From IMG/VR virus record IMGVR_UViG_3300048834_000244, positions 1 to 59,310 of that record: a stretch of DNA of 59,310 nt. One strand, 5' to 3'. This document shows positions 22,660 through 31,056 of this stretch, piece by piece. The DNA comes from a virus. The notes beneath the pieces were generated by a model, which saw only the letters and a program-made list of their open reading frames with translations, had not been told where the DNA came from and made no database searches. The position numbers and the translations under genes are program-made. Position 1 is the stretch's first letter. The number at the start of each line of letters is the position of its first letter.

Positions 22660-23958
22660 TTAAGCAGGGCTCCACGGGTTCTTGGCCCCGAACACGCCGC
22701 CCCACGGGCTTTGCCCGGTCTGCGCGCCACCAAGCCCGCCGAGACCCCCGACACGCCCATAGGAACCCATCGTGCCGCCGCCCGAGGGGCCGCCATAGCC
22801 GGGAGAAAGCAGCGACGACACGTCAAGCTGTTGCGAAGGTGTCGACCATGGATAGGGACCATGCTGCGACGTGGTGAACACGTTCTGCGGAGCCTCGCGG
22901 CCGGTGATCTGTCCGAAGAACTGGTTGGAATAATCGTCGTTCAGCAGTCCGCCGAAGAGACCGTTGCCGAGAAGCGAGGAATATCCCTGCTGGTTGCGAA
23001 GCTGGTTCTCGTTCCGCCCTGCCATGTTCGACGCGAAGTCGGCGTTCATGGCCTTTATGGGCTGAAGGTCCCTTGCGTAGTCCTCATACGCCTTCCACCA
23101 TGATTCACGCTGAAGCTGGCTCTGGTAGTCTGGCGAATCCTTGTAAGCGACTGACGTGCCGTCCGGGTTGTAAGTAACCCCGCCATCAGCGTCCCGAATG
23201 ATATAGCTGCCGCCCCACAGATCGGGGTTGCCCCTCCGGGTGTTGGTGTTCCCGATGAATGTGCCGCTTCCCCAGCCGCCGCTGCTCCACATGGCAGGGT
23301 CCTGGTTGACGTCCATATCCCAATTGAGGCTTGCCCAATCCTTCGCGCCATTGTTCCGCGCGAACTCGTCCAGCGCGCCTTGACCCAAGCCGAGGCCCAT
23401 AGCCTCCTCGTAGAGGCGGTCCTTGCCGAAGCCATATCCGAGAGACCCGACAGTCTTGCCGCTAGCATCGCGCAAAACCAGCCCGTTGGCATTCATTCCG
23501 GTCGGGAAGAGCCCTCCACCACTCCCATTGTCGTACACCTTGTACGACGGGAGGATTGAACCCGCCTGCTCCGGCTCGGACCATTTCCACTGGAACTCCG
23601 GCGCGACGCGGTTCGGATCGTTGAGGCTGCGCTGGATGCTGACAAGGTCCTGCTGGCCCCATCCGCCTTCCGGCGCGTAATTGTTCCAGTCCTGATAGCG
23701 GCGGATGTCGATCGCCTGCTGCGCCGTCGCGCCGGTCTGGTTCATGATCTCGGCGACGGAAGGCGCATTCCGATAGCGCTGCGCATACTCGTCATAGCCG
23801 GACGCCTGCCGCGCAGCCTTCATCTTGGCCTGTGCCGCCGCTCGTGCCTTCTCTTCCGCAGCACGACGCATCGCCTCGTATTCCGCATTCGTGCGGATAA
23901 CCTGGCTGTCCTGCCGAACAGGCGCGAACGAAGGCGCGCCCATGGTGTTGATCGCCAT
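22660..23958 (-). CDS. Virion structural protein
   Basis: 432 residues. Starts MAINTMGAPSFAPVRQDSQ, then a charged coiled-coil part (EAMRRAAEEKARAAAQAKMK), a tryptophan- and glycine-rich middle and a C-terminus carrying VGGLGGLGG. The stop lies next to the start of the tail hub gene. Role unknown; its place among hub, fibre and ejection genes supports a virion component. Confidence 0.6.
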   Translation of the reverse strand: MAINTMGAPSFAPVRQDSQVIRTNAEYEAMRRAAEEKARAAAQAKMKAARQASGYDEYAQRYRNAPSVAEIMNQTGATAQQAIDIRRYQDWNNYAPEGGWGQQDLVSIQRSLNDPNRVAPEFQWKWSEPEQAGSILPSYKVYDNGSGGGLFPTGMNANGLVLRDASGKTVGSLGYGFGKDRLYEEAMGLGLGQGALDEFARNNGAKDWASLNWDMDVNQDPAMWSSGGWGSGTFIGNTNTRRGNPDLWGGSYIIRDADGGVTYNPDGTSVAYKDSPDYQSQLQRESWWKAYEDYARDLQPIKAMNADFASNMAGRNENQLRNQQGYSSLLGNGLFGGLLNDDYSNQFFGQITGREAPQNVFTTSQHGPYPWSTPSQQLDVSSLLSPGYGGPSGGGTMGSYGRVGGLGGLGGAQTGQSPWGGVFGAKNPWSPA

Positions 23959-23985
23959 GAGAGACAGTCCTTTGGAGAAGGCCGG

Positions 23986-24420
23986 CTAGTTTGAAGAGCG
24001 AAGGTCTTTCGCCAGAAGCCAAGCGTCGATTAGGTCTTGCGTTGGCAACTGGATCGCCGCGCGAAGCTGTTCAACGAGCGGATCGCCATAGTGGTACGAT
24101 ATCGCCTTCTCGTAACGGGCGAGCGCGGCGGCCTTCATCATCGGATCCGGGATGGCCCCTATCACCTGCCGGATTGCCGGATCAATGCCGAGATAGTTTA
24201 CCATCGCCGTGAACTGCCACGGGAGAAGGTCATAGTCGGCGGGGTCTGTCGAAGGTTCCGGCAGAGACGGCGGGCTAAACGAACCGTCGCTATATACCCA
24301 ACCGATTGAGACGCCGATGTCATCCGGTATCGGCACCAGAATGCGTCCTTCAACCTCAAACCCTTGATCGGCCAGAATGATGTTCTCTACCGAAGTCCCA
24401 TTGACAATAGCCTGTCGCAT
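23986..24420 (-). CDS. Tail fibre accessory/assembly-type protein
   Basis: 144 residues from the ATG at 24420; an ATG at 24432 that overlaps the fibre stop is an alternative. The C-terminal segment DYDLLPWQFTAMVNYLGID followed by IRQVIGAIPD and a helical tail is typical of small proteins encoded directly after phage fibre genes. It probably assists fibre folding or caps the fibre. Confidence 0.6.
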   Translation of the reverse strand: MRQAIVNGTSVENIILADQGFEVEGRILVPIPDDIGVSIGWVYSDGSFSPPSLPEPSTDPADYDLLPWQFTAMVNYLGIDPAIRQVIGAIPDPMMKAAALARYEKAISYHYGDPLVEQLRAAIQLPTQDLIDAWLLAKDLRSSN

Positions 24421-24425
24421 AGCGC

Positions 24426-26225
24426 TCACCATGCCCACACGCGGACCCGACCTGCACCGCCAGCGCCGCTGGTTTGGGCGCCTGCACCGCCTTCGCATCC
24501 ACCACCGCCGCCGCCGGGCTGAGAACCCGCCACTCCGCTATTGCCGTTGCCCGTCACGCCAGCGCCACCAGCCCCGGCGTCAACGCTGGCTCCGCCGGTC
24601 GTTGCGCCGCCGCCACCTCCACCACCCTTGATGCTATTCCCGCCGGTATTTCCACGATAATTGCCTGACGCATCTGCGTAGGCAGAAACACCGGCGGTTG
24701 AACCGCCAGCGCTACCTGCACCGCCAGCGCCGGACGAAGTTGTTCCGACGCCGCCATTCCCCCCTTTTGCGGTTGCGTAAGAGCCAAAAGTGCTGTCGCC
24801 ACCATCGCCACCATTGGAAACGTTCGTAGCAGCAGACGCAGCCCCGCCCGCTCCCACCGTCACAGTGACCGACGAGCTTGCATCGGAAGCGCGCATCAAG
24901 CGGGAATTGAAGCCGCCGCCGCCGCCGCCATTGCCAAAAACAGAAGCGCTGCCGCGCGACCCGCCGCCGCCGCCGCCGACCAGCTCAACATATATCCAGC
25001 CAATGCCGGTCGGCTTGTTCCAAGTCCCGGAGGATAAGAATTCCTGATACTGACGCTTTACCGAATAGTCCCCATCGGCCAATTTCTTTGGCGTTACTGC
25101 CCGCGTGTCGTCAGTGCCTGTGTTCGTCTCGGCCTGCGTTGCAATCTCGATAACGCCCGCCGTGCTCTCCGATGCCGCATTGATCCCCGTCACCGTCTGC
25201 CAGACAGTATTCGTCGCATCACGGACCTTGAGCACGTTGCCTGACGTGTCGAACCACACCATGCCAGCAACGGGAGAACCCGGCTCGGAAGCGGATGTGA
25301 CCCAGATGTCATCAAACGCCTCTTTCGACGCTGCGGCGTCCTCCGCATAGCCCCGAGCGCCTTTGAACCCGCCGCTGACAACAGAGGTCGAAGTCGCCCA
25401 TGTGGAAGCCCCGACCTCGGAATTGTAGGCATTCGTGGCCGACGTTGCGGCGTTGCCGGCTGACGTGGACGCGGCAGATGCGGAACCAGAGGCATCGTTC
25501 GCGTAGCCGCGCGCGCCCTTCAGCCCGCCGTCGACCGCGCTGGTGGAAGTCGCCCACTCCTTCGCGGAACCGGCGGCGGGATCGCCGTCGCCTGTTCCAC
25601 CGACTGCCCATGACTTTGCGGAGTTCTCAGAGCCCTCAACGAAGCCGTTGGTTTTCTTAGCCCAATCTTCCGCAAGCTGGACGTCAGCGTCGGTTAGCGC
25701 CTCAACCTGAGCCTTGTTGACGGCATCGGCGGGGTCAGTAGCGTCGGCAACGTTCGTAAGGCGCTGGCTGTTCATGCTCACCGCGCCGTTCGGCGCGGCA
25801 AGTTCATTCAGGCGGGCTCGGAACGCGTAGCAATTGGTCCCGTTGGAAAAGACGATCGCATCAGCCCCGGCCGGAACGGATGCAGTCGAGCCGCCGCTAG
25901 GCGCGAGCGTAATGGCCTGAGATGCCGAGTTTCGGATGAAATACCATTTCTCGACACTCGGAATGGTGATCGCGGTGCCGGAGGCGTGAGCATTGGAAAA
26001 GATGAGGATGCGCTGGCGGCTCGTATCGCTCTCGCCGTTCTTGGTGTAGGTCGCGGACGACAGGTCGAAGGTAGCACCGCCGCCGAGATTGACGCTCTCC
26101 ACGCCGTCCAGCGCCTCGTCAAACAGGTCCGTCGTGCGCTGGTTTAAATTCTGTCCCCAGACATTTAAACCCTCCCCGGTCGCCTGCTTTTCGGCGCGGA
26201 TGCGCGACGTATAGGTGCTCGGCAT
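24426..26225 (-). CDS. Tail fibre with glycine-rich C-terminal adhesin-like domain
   Basis: 599 residues. The N-terminus (PSTYTSRIRAEKQATGEGLN) is a podovirus fibre attachment type. The middle has repeated 'KEWATSTSAVDGGLKGARGY'-like units, twice in near-identical form (about residues 210-295), consistent with a fibrous repeat. From about 400 on there are many glycine runs (GGGGGG) separated by short loops, resembling polyglycine-II receptor-binding tips. It likely determines host range. Confidence 0.8.
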   Translation of the reverse strand: MPSTYTSRIRAEKQATGEGLNVWGQNLNQRTTDLFDEALDGVESVNLGGGATFDLSSATYTKNGESDTSRQRILIFSNAHASGTAITIPSVEKWYFIRNSASQAITLAPSGGSTASVPAGADAIVFSNGTNCYAFRARLNELAAPNGAVSMNSQRLTNVADATDPADAVNKAQVEALTDADVQLAEDWAKKTNGFVEGSENSAKSWAVGGTGDGDPAAGSAKEWATSTSAVDGGLKGARGYANDASGSASAASTSAGNAATSATNAYNSEVGASTWATSTSVVSGGFKGARGYAEDAAASKEAFDDIWVTSASEPGSPVAGMVWFDTSGNVLKVRDATNTVWQTVTGINAASESTAGVIEIATQAETNTGTDDTRAVTPKKLADGDYSVKRQYQEFLSSGTWNKPTGIGWIYVELVGGGGGGSRGSASVFGNGGGGGGFNSRLMRASDASSSVTVTVGAGGAASAATNVSNGGDGGDSTFGSYATAKGGNGGVGTTSSGAGGAGSAGGSTAGVSAYADASGNYRGNTGGNSIKGGGGGGGATTGGASVDAGAGGAGVTGNGNSGVAGSQPGGGGGGCEGGAGAQTSGAGGAGRVRVWAW

Positions 26226-26232
26226 CGTTACC

Positions 26233-26514
26233 TCACGCCGTCGTGTTGTCTTCGATAAGGCCTATGCCGGCCAGTTCGGTGAGAAGGTCTTGCAGCGCCG
26301 CGCCGGTAAACCGGCTTCCCGTGACGGACGGGGCATTAGCGCCAATCCGCGCATCAAGACGCGCCTTCAGGCTGACGTTTTCCGCCTCCAGCGCGGCGAT
26401 ACGCCTGCGCAGGACTGCGGTCACGAGGTTCACCTGATTGACGACATCGCGCAGTACATGAGCGACGTCCGGCCCGCCATCGGCGATGACGCGATCAAGA
26501 TCGGAGGAGGCCAT
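26233..26514 (-). CDS. Short coiled-coil virion protein
   Basis: 93 residues from the ATG at 26514. A helical centre (LRRRIAALEAENVSLKARLD) predicts a coiled coil, and the C-terminus (GSRFTGAALQDLLTELAGIG) is also helical. It lies between the connector and the tail fibre genes and overlaps the connector stop. Probably a fibre-anchoring or neck component. Confidence 0.55.
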   Translation of the reverse strand: MASSDLDRVIADGGPDVAHVLRDVVNQVNLVTAVLRRRIAALEAENVSLKARLDARIGANAPSVTGSRFTGAALQDLLTELAGIGLIEDNTTA

Positions 26515-27122
26515 TACGGGGTCGGGCCTTTGACGCGCACGGATGCCCGCGCCCATTTGGAGCGAAGGTCCTCATCGAGCAGGCCGCGCTTCAGATTGTC
26601 GTAGAGTGCGCCCCATACCGGTATCCGCCCGTCGTCCATCATGAACGCTGCGGCCTCAATGAGCGAGCCATAGAGATAGAGGCCGGGGCATTTCGTCAGA
26701 AGCCAGTTCGTGCTCGCCGTCGCCAAATCCGGGATCGCCTCATAGTAGCGAAGCACAAGGTTTGATGACGAGGCGGGCCACGTCTTGATATCGGAACCCA
26801 TGACAGCAAAATACTTGGCAGTCCCCGCCGACGCGGATGCGAACTGTTCGTCCGCGAAACTTGGGTCGGCCGCCGCCAACACCCGTCCGCCGGCATCCTT
26901 CACCTCAATGAACTCAAGGTAGCCTGCCGGCAGAGGCCCCGAGCCGCTCGTAATCGTGACGGTTGCCTGATCTTCCATGTCGCGGCAACGCAATTCCCGG
27001 TTGAGGCGGGAGTGGGCCAGAGCAATCAGGTCCGGAACCGCAGCCGCAAAGCCCGTATCGCCGTCACGCATCGCGTGAGTGATGATCGCGGCCTGGAGTT
27101 CGGTGTAGTTGGACAGCGCCAT
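26514..27122 (-). CDS. Head-tail connector (adaptor) protein
   Basis: 202 residues. The pattern LIALAHSRLNRELRCRDMED, the beta segment (GPLPAGYLEFIEVKDAGGRV) and the C-terminal helices (LYLYGSLIEAAAFMMDDGRI) match the phage adaptor family (gp6/gp4-like) that joins the portal to the short tail. Starts with a one-base overlap with the upstream gene. Family assignment is good; the exact subfamily is not certain. Confidence 0.75.
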   Translation of the reverse strand: MALSNYTELQAAIITHAMRDGDTGFAAAVPDLIALAHSRLNRELRCRDMEDQATVTITSGSGPLPAGYLEFIEVKDAGGRVLAAADPSFADEQFASASAGTAKYFAVMGSDIKTWPASSSNLVLRYYEAIPDLATASTNWLLTKCPGLYLYGSLIEAAAFMMDDGRIPVWGALYDNLKRGLLDEDLRSKWARASVRVKGPTP

Positions 27123-27466
27123 CAGAGATTGCCCCGGAACGTGCGCAACTTCTGATTGTCGGAATCATTCAGAAAGCGATTGATCCAGCCTTCGTCACGA
27201 TCCCCAACAGCCTTGGCGAAGTCGCCGTGATAGTAGATGCCGTTCGGGATCGACGCGACGACGCGACCGTCACCCCATCGCTGCCCATAGGACGCGTTGT
27301 AGCGCTCACGGTTCGCCTCGATGACCGGATCGACGCGATAAACGTGGCACACATGCGTCACGCCATTGTCGTCGGTATAGACCCACGCGCGGACATCGAA
27401 CCGGCACGGGTCGGAGACGAGCTTGCCCTTGCCCTCGAAAGGGTCGGCGAGGAAATCCTCGTCCAT
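27122..27466 (-). CDS. Hypothetical head-neck region protein
   Basis: 114 residues, mixed alpha/beta (RFDVRAWVYTDDNGVTHVCH, ASIPNGIYYHGDFAKAVGDR). No family recognised. It is translationally coupled to the connector gene by a one-base overlap, which supports a neck or head-completion role. Confidence 0.55.
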   Translation of the reverse strand: MDEDFLADPFEGKGKLVSDPCRFDVRAWVYTDDNGVTHVCHVYRVDPVIEANRERYNASYGQRWGDGRVVASIPNGIYYHGDFAKAVGDRDEGWINRFLNDSDNQKLRTFRGNL

Positions 27467-27468
27467 GG

Positions 27469-27885
27469 TCAGGCAAGCGCCTTCGCGATCTGACGATGGG
27501 TGTTCGGCGTTGGCAGCGCGCGACCGTCTGCCAGAACGCGTTCCGCGTCGGTGACGTGCAGGATTGCAAGGCCCGCCGAAATGCGCTCATGCCCGCGAGA
27601 GCCGTCAGAAGACTGCTGATCGAAGAACTTCCCGTCTTCGCCTAGCAGATAGCGCGGGACGTAGTTGCGCTGAAGCAGCACTTCGACCGCCCCATCGCCT
27701 ACAGGCCTCGGCGCTGGTTCCGGCTGCGGAGCAGGCTCGACTTCCGCAAGAAGCTTCAATTCTTCGAGGATTTCGCCTTTGGTGTTCGGGATGTTCTCGC
27801 CGATCAATTCCTTGGCGCGCGCCTTCCATTGCATGAAGGGGGCCTTGTCGGCGGCTTCGATCAGTTCGCGGGCAGACAGAGACAT
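27469..27885 (-). CDS. Hypothetical virion-region protein
   Basis: 138 residues. A helical N-terminus (SARELIEAADKAPFMQWKAR), a proline-rich hinge (PAPQPEPAPRPVG) and a compact C-terminal part with RNYVPRYLLGEDGKFFDQQS. Small proteins with this order occur between capsid and connector genes in several podoviruses. Function unknown. Confidence 0.55.
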   Translation of the reverse strand: MSLSARELIEAADKAPFMQWKARAKELIGENIPNTKGEILEELKLLAEVEPAPQPEPAPRPVGDGAVEVLLQRNYVPRYLLGEDGKFFDQQSSDGSRGHERISAGLAILHVTDAERVLADGRALPTPNTHRQIAKALA

Positions 27886-27943
27886 GATTGCTCCTGTGAG
27901 AATGGAAAGGGCCGCTCACGCAGAACGGCCCGTCCGGGTGGTG

Positions 27944-28516
27944 TTAGTCGTCGGCGCCCATGAAGCCCCAGACGTAGAAGGAGCCGGTCACATCGATGGT
28001 GGAGTTCGCATCGATGGTCGCGGCGGAGCCCGACCAGTTGAGGTACAGGTCAACGGCAGTCGCCGTACCGTCCAGCGGCGTCTGCGCCGCAGTGACGGTC
28101 GTGGCGTTAAGCCCGGTGGACGGCAGGGTGATCGACTTCGTTGCCGCGAAGTTGACTTCCGTACTGGTCAATGCGCCATCGCCAGCGTCCGCCGCGGCGG
28201 AGCCGAACGCGATGACGAAGGCCGCGTCATTCGCCCCGCCCGTGAGCGCGGAGCCTTCCGTGAAGCCGCTCCAGGTGTGGGACGAGCCCAGCACCTGAAC
28301 GACGCCCTCGTTGAAGTCGAATATCTTCAGCGAGCCGGATGAACCGGAGGCGGCGGCGTCGGTGACGGTCACGCGCGCTGCCGTGAAGGTGAACTTCATC
28401 GAGAAGAAGCGGCCGTTGACGCGGGCTTCGGTGATCTTGACGGAGCCGGACGCCGGCTGCGCCGCAATCGTACCAATGGAGGCGAGCTTGTCGCCCCATG
28501 CGGAGTTGTGAGGCAT
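27944..28516 (-). CDS. Candidate capsid decoration/minor head protein
   Basis: 190 residues, beta-rich and rich in A, S, T and G with almost no charge in long stretches (TVTDAAASGSSGSLKIFDFN). It lies directly downstream of the major capsid gene. That position and composition fit a head decoration or stabilising protein, but no family was recognised. Confidence 0.5.
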   Translation of the reverse strand: MPHNSAWGDKLASIGTIAAQPASGSVKITEARVNGRFFSMKFTFTAARVTVTDAAASGSSGSLKIFDFNEGVVQVLGSSHTWSGFTEGSALTGGANDAAFVIAFGSAAADAGDGALTSTEVNFAATKSITLPSTGLNATTVTAAQTPLDGTATAVDLYLNWSGSAATIDANSTIDVTGSFYVWGFMGADD

Positions 28517-28579
28517 GGTGGTGATCCTTCAGATCAGGAAAGGGAGAAGAGAACGGGCGGCCGAAGCCGCCCGAAAGGC

Positions 28580-29596
28580 TTACGAGCTGGCGGTCATGCC
28601 GTAGAGGTCGGCTGCAACGCCGTGAGCCGCCTCATTATCACAAATGAGGGTTACCTCGGCCTTGAGGACGCCCGGAATGGCATCGCCGTCCTTCTTGACG
28701 TCCTTGTCCTCCTTGATGCGGCGGAGCCAGCCAAGGCGGGCCTTGCCGTCATCGATAAGGAAGGCGTTGCGGGCGAGCGACGCCCCGACGCGCGCCATCT
28801 GGCGGTTCGGGATGACGTCGATCCGGCCGAAATCGGACAGATAGACATCGGCCGCGCCGACGATGGTACCTTCCGACTTGCCGTCCAAGGGCATGCGAAA
28901 CGCAGCCACATTCGTGTCCGACATGAAGGTGGAGAAGACGCGCTTCACATAGGGGCTGACCATCAGCTTCTTCGGGCTGCCGCCCGACTTGTAGGTGGTC
29001 TCGATGACGCCATCGAGGATGGTCTTCGTGAAGGCGCGCTGATCGCCGTTGGTCGCCGCATCAACCACGCCCGTAGACGAGTTGAAGCCGCCGGACGAGC
29101 CGTTCGTGCCCATGGAATCGTTCGACGCGAGCCATGCGCGGAGACCCGCCATGCGCGGCGGGACCGAGCCGGAGCCCGCAACCGAGGCCTGGTTCATGAG
29201 AATGGCCGCCTCGATGTCGATGCGGATTTCCATGCCCTTCTTGGTCTTCTGGTAGGCGACCTCGGACTTTTTGCCGGCCTTGTCCACCGCCTCCTGAGTT
29301 TCGGCAATCAGCCAGGTCTTGTCGAAGATCTGGGTATAATTGCCGACCTTGGAGGGAGCATCGGTCGGGTCGAACGTATAGGTGAAGCCCTGCACATTGG
29401 CGTTCGACGTATCCGGCGTCGCCAGAGAGTCGAGAGGCCATTCGTGCTTGGTGGCTTTGACGGTGCGCGCGCCGCTGTTCAGCATCGAATATGCCGGGGT
29501 TTCGTCCGGCGTGATGAGGCTGATGAGGTCGTGCAGGTCTTCGCGGTTCGTCGCCGCGCCGTCGTAGGTATCGTAGGCGTTTACGAGCTGGGACAT
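28580..29596 (-). CDS. Major capsid protein (SU10/DUF5309-type)
   Basis: 338 residues from the ATG at 29596, chosen because GAAGGA lies just upstream; an in-frame start 33 bases earlier is less likely. The N-terminal region (DLISLITPDETPAYSMLNSG, then KATKHEWPLDSLATPD) is the marker of the SU10 major head protein family, which has the HK97 fold. The C-terminus includes LSDFGRIDVIPNRQMARVGA. It is preceded by a scaffold gene, as expected. Confidence 0.88.
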   Translation of the reverse strand: MSQLVNAYDTYDGAATNREDLHDLISLITPDETPAYSMLNSGARTVKATKHEWPLDSLATPDTSNANVQGFTYTFDPTDAPSKVGNYTQIFDKTWLIAETQEAVDKAGKKSEVAYQKTKKGMEIRIDIEAAILMNQASVAGSGSVPPRMAGLRAWLASNDSMGTNGSSGGFNSSTGVVDAATNGDQRAFTKTILDGVIETTYKSGGSPKKLMVSPYVKRVFSTFMSDTNVAAFRMPLDGKSEGTIVGAADVYLSDFGRIDVIPNRQMARVGASLARNAFLIDDGKARLGWLRRIKEDKDVKKDGDAIPGVLKAEVTLICDNEAAHGVAADLYGMTASS

Positions 29597-29609
29597 GATC
29601 CCGGTTCCT

Positions 29610-30680
29610 TCAATCGAGTTCTGCGACAAGGCGGGCGATGTCGGTCACCGACCCACCGGTTCTGCGCGCTCGGCTGATGAGTTCCTGCCGTTTGGCCGCT
29701 GCTGCCGCCTCCGCCGTCTGCCGTTTGCCGGGCTCCGCCACCGGAGGCGTTTGCGCCTGCGTGGCTGCCGGCTTCGGCTTTGGCGGATCGGCTTTAAGCT
29801 TGCGGTACTTGAGCCCATCCATGGCGAGATCGGCCATGCGCATGACGCGATGGTCGACCGCCTGACCGTATTCCTGCGGGGAGAAGCCCAAATCCTGAGC
29901 CAACTGCACATAGTCAGCATGGAACTTCTCCCGCTCACTCTTGTCACGCAGACGAGGAATGGCGGTGAAAAGGGCCTGCTGCTGTTCTGCGATGTAGGCC
30001 TTGGTCTGGACTGCCTGCTGCTGCTGGTTTGCCTGCGCCTGCTGCGCCTGCGCCCATTGCAGCTGCCGCAACTCGTCTATCTTGCGGTTCCGGTAGACAA
30101 CGGCCTTCTGATACTCGGCCTGCTGTTCGAGGAAACCAACAGGATTGGACGGGTCATAGACGGGTGGTTCAGGCTCCTGCGGGATCGCCGCCTGTGCGTT
30201 GGCGATGGCCAGCGGGAGAGCCTGGGCAAGGAACTGCTCTTTCTGAGCGTGCTGGGCCTGAGCATCGCGAAACTGCTGCACGCGGGCAGTCAGTTCCCGT
30301 TCGATCTCAGGCAGCTTCCGAATCTTGTCGATGTTCTCGTTGACGAACTTCTTGTCGAACTCGAAGCCGTCACGCAGACGCATCTTCTTGTCCGGAGAAA
30401 TCCGGTCCCAATCGATGAACTCGACCTCTTCGGGTTGAGTTTGCGCATCTTCCGCCTCTGGCCCTGTCGACACGGCCGCCTCAGCGGTCTCGGTCGCGGC
30501 CTGTGCGGCTTCCGCATTGACGGGGGCGCTCGCTTCAGCCGGGTTGGCCGCTTCGGCGTCCTCATTGTCCATCCATCGCTGAGCTGCGTCATCGATAGAC
30601 AGGATTGCCGGCATATCGCCCGCAGGCGTCGCCGTATTCTCCCCGCCCGCAGGCGCGGAAGTCGCATTTTCCGTTGTCAT
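29610..30680 (-). CDS. Scaffolding protein
   Basis: 356 residues, highly charged and low in hydrophobics: an acidic, alanine-rich N-terminus, a long coiled coil with glutamine runs (LQWAQAQQAQANQQQQAVQT) and a basic, proline-rich C-terminus. This composition and the place between portal and capsid genes identify a capsid assembly scaffold. FSPQEYGQAVDHRVMRMADL is typical of podovirus scaffolds. Confidence 0.78.
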   Translation of the reverse strand: MTTENATSAPAGGENTATPAGDMPAILSIDDAAQRWMDNEDAEAANPAEASAPVNAEAAQAATETAEAAVSTGPEAEDAQTQPEEVEFIDWDRISPDKKMRLRDGFEFDKKFVNENIDKIRKLPEIERELTARVQQFRDAQAQHAQKEQFLAQALPLAIANAQAAIPQEPEPPVYDPSNPVGFLEQQAEYQKAVVYRNRKIDELRQLQWAQAQQAQANQQQQAVQTKAYIAEQQQALFTAIPRLRDKSEREKFHADYVQLAQDLGFSPQEYGQAVDHRVMRMADLAMDGLKYRKLKADPPKPKPAATQAQTPPVAEPGKRQTAEAAAAAKRQELISRARRTGGSVTDIARLVAELD

Positions 30681-30795
30681 GAAAGATTCCCAAGTTCCAC
30701 GGCCGGAAATCAGACCCGGCAGTGAGCGGACGCACCGCGTTCATGGACTTGTTGCGCCGTGTCGTGGCGCCGACGATGCGAGGCCGGGCCTCGAA

Positions 30796-31056
30796 TTACG
30801 CAATCTTCGGCTGCTGCCGGGCTATTACCTCACCTTCGCTCACGAAGGCCTGCAATTGGGCCTTTACGGCCCGAATGGCGTTGATCTGGTTGACCTTGTC
30901 CCTGCGCTCAAGGTCCATTTCAGGGCCAAGCGCCAGCAGAATTTCAAGATTGGCGCGCTCAAGTCCTTCCAGCGCGTCCTTCATCACGTCGGAATCCAGA
31001 AATTCCTTCGCGCGGCGCGCCCGATCGGCAATAGCGAGGCGTTCGGATTCGGTCAT
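30796..31056 (-). CDS. Small helical head-region protein
   Basis: 86 residues, fully helical and charged (IADRARRAKEFLDSDVMKDA). It lies immediately after the portal gene with a one-base overlap. Comparable short helical proteins between portal and scaffold exist in related phages. Role unknown. Confidence 0.6.
   Translation of the reverse strand: MTESERLAIADRARRAKEFLDSDVMKDALEGLERANLEILLALGPEMDLERRDKVNQINAIRAVKAQLQAFVSEGEVIARQQPKIA

Noticed and set aside
22156-23103. Long plus-strand frame opposite the tail hub gene
   Set aside because: No ribosome binding site and the composition of an antisense frame; the minus-strand genes are strongly supported.
24440-25010. Many short GC-rich repeats considered as a repeat array
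   Set aside because: They encode the glycine runs of the tail fibre and show no fixed repeat-spacer structure, so this is not a CRISPR array.
28508-29677. A 389-codon plus-strand frame opposite the capsid genes
   Set aside because: It is the antisense of the well-supported major capsid and decoration-type genes, with R/H/G-rich composition typical of GC-rich shadow frames.
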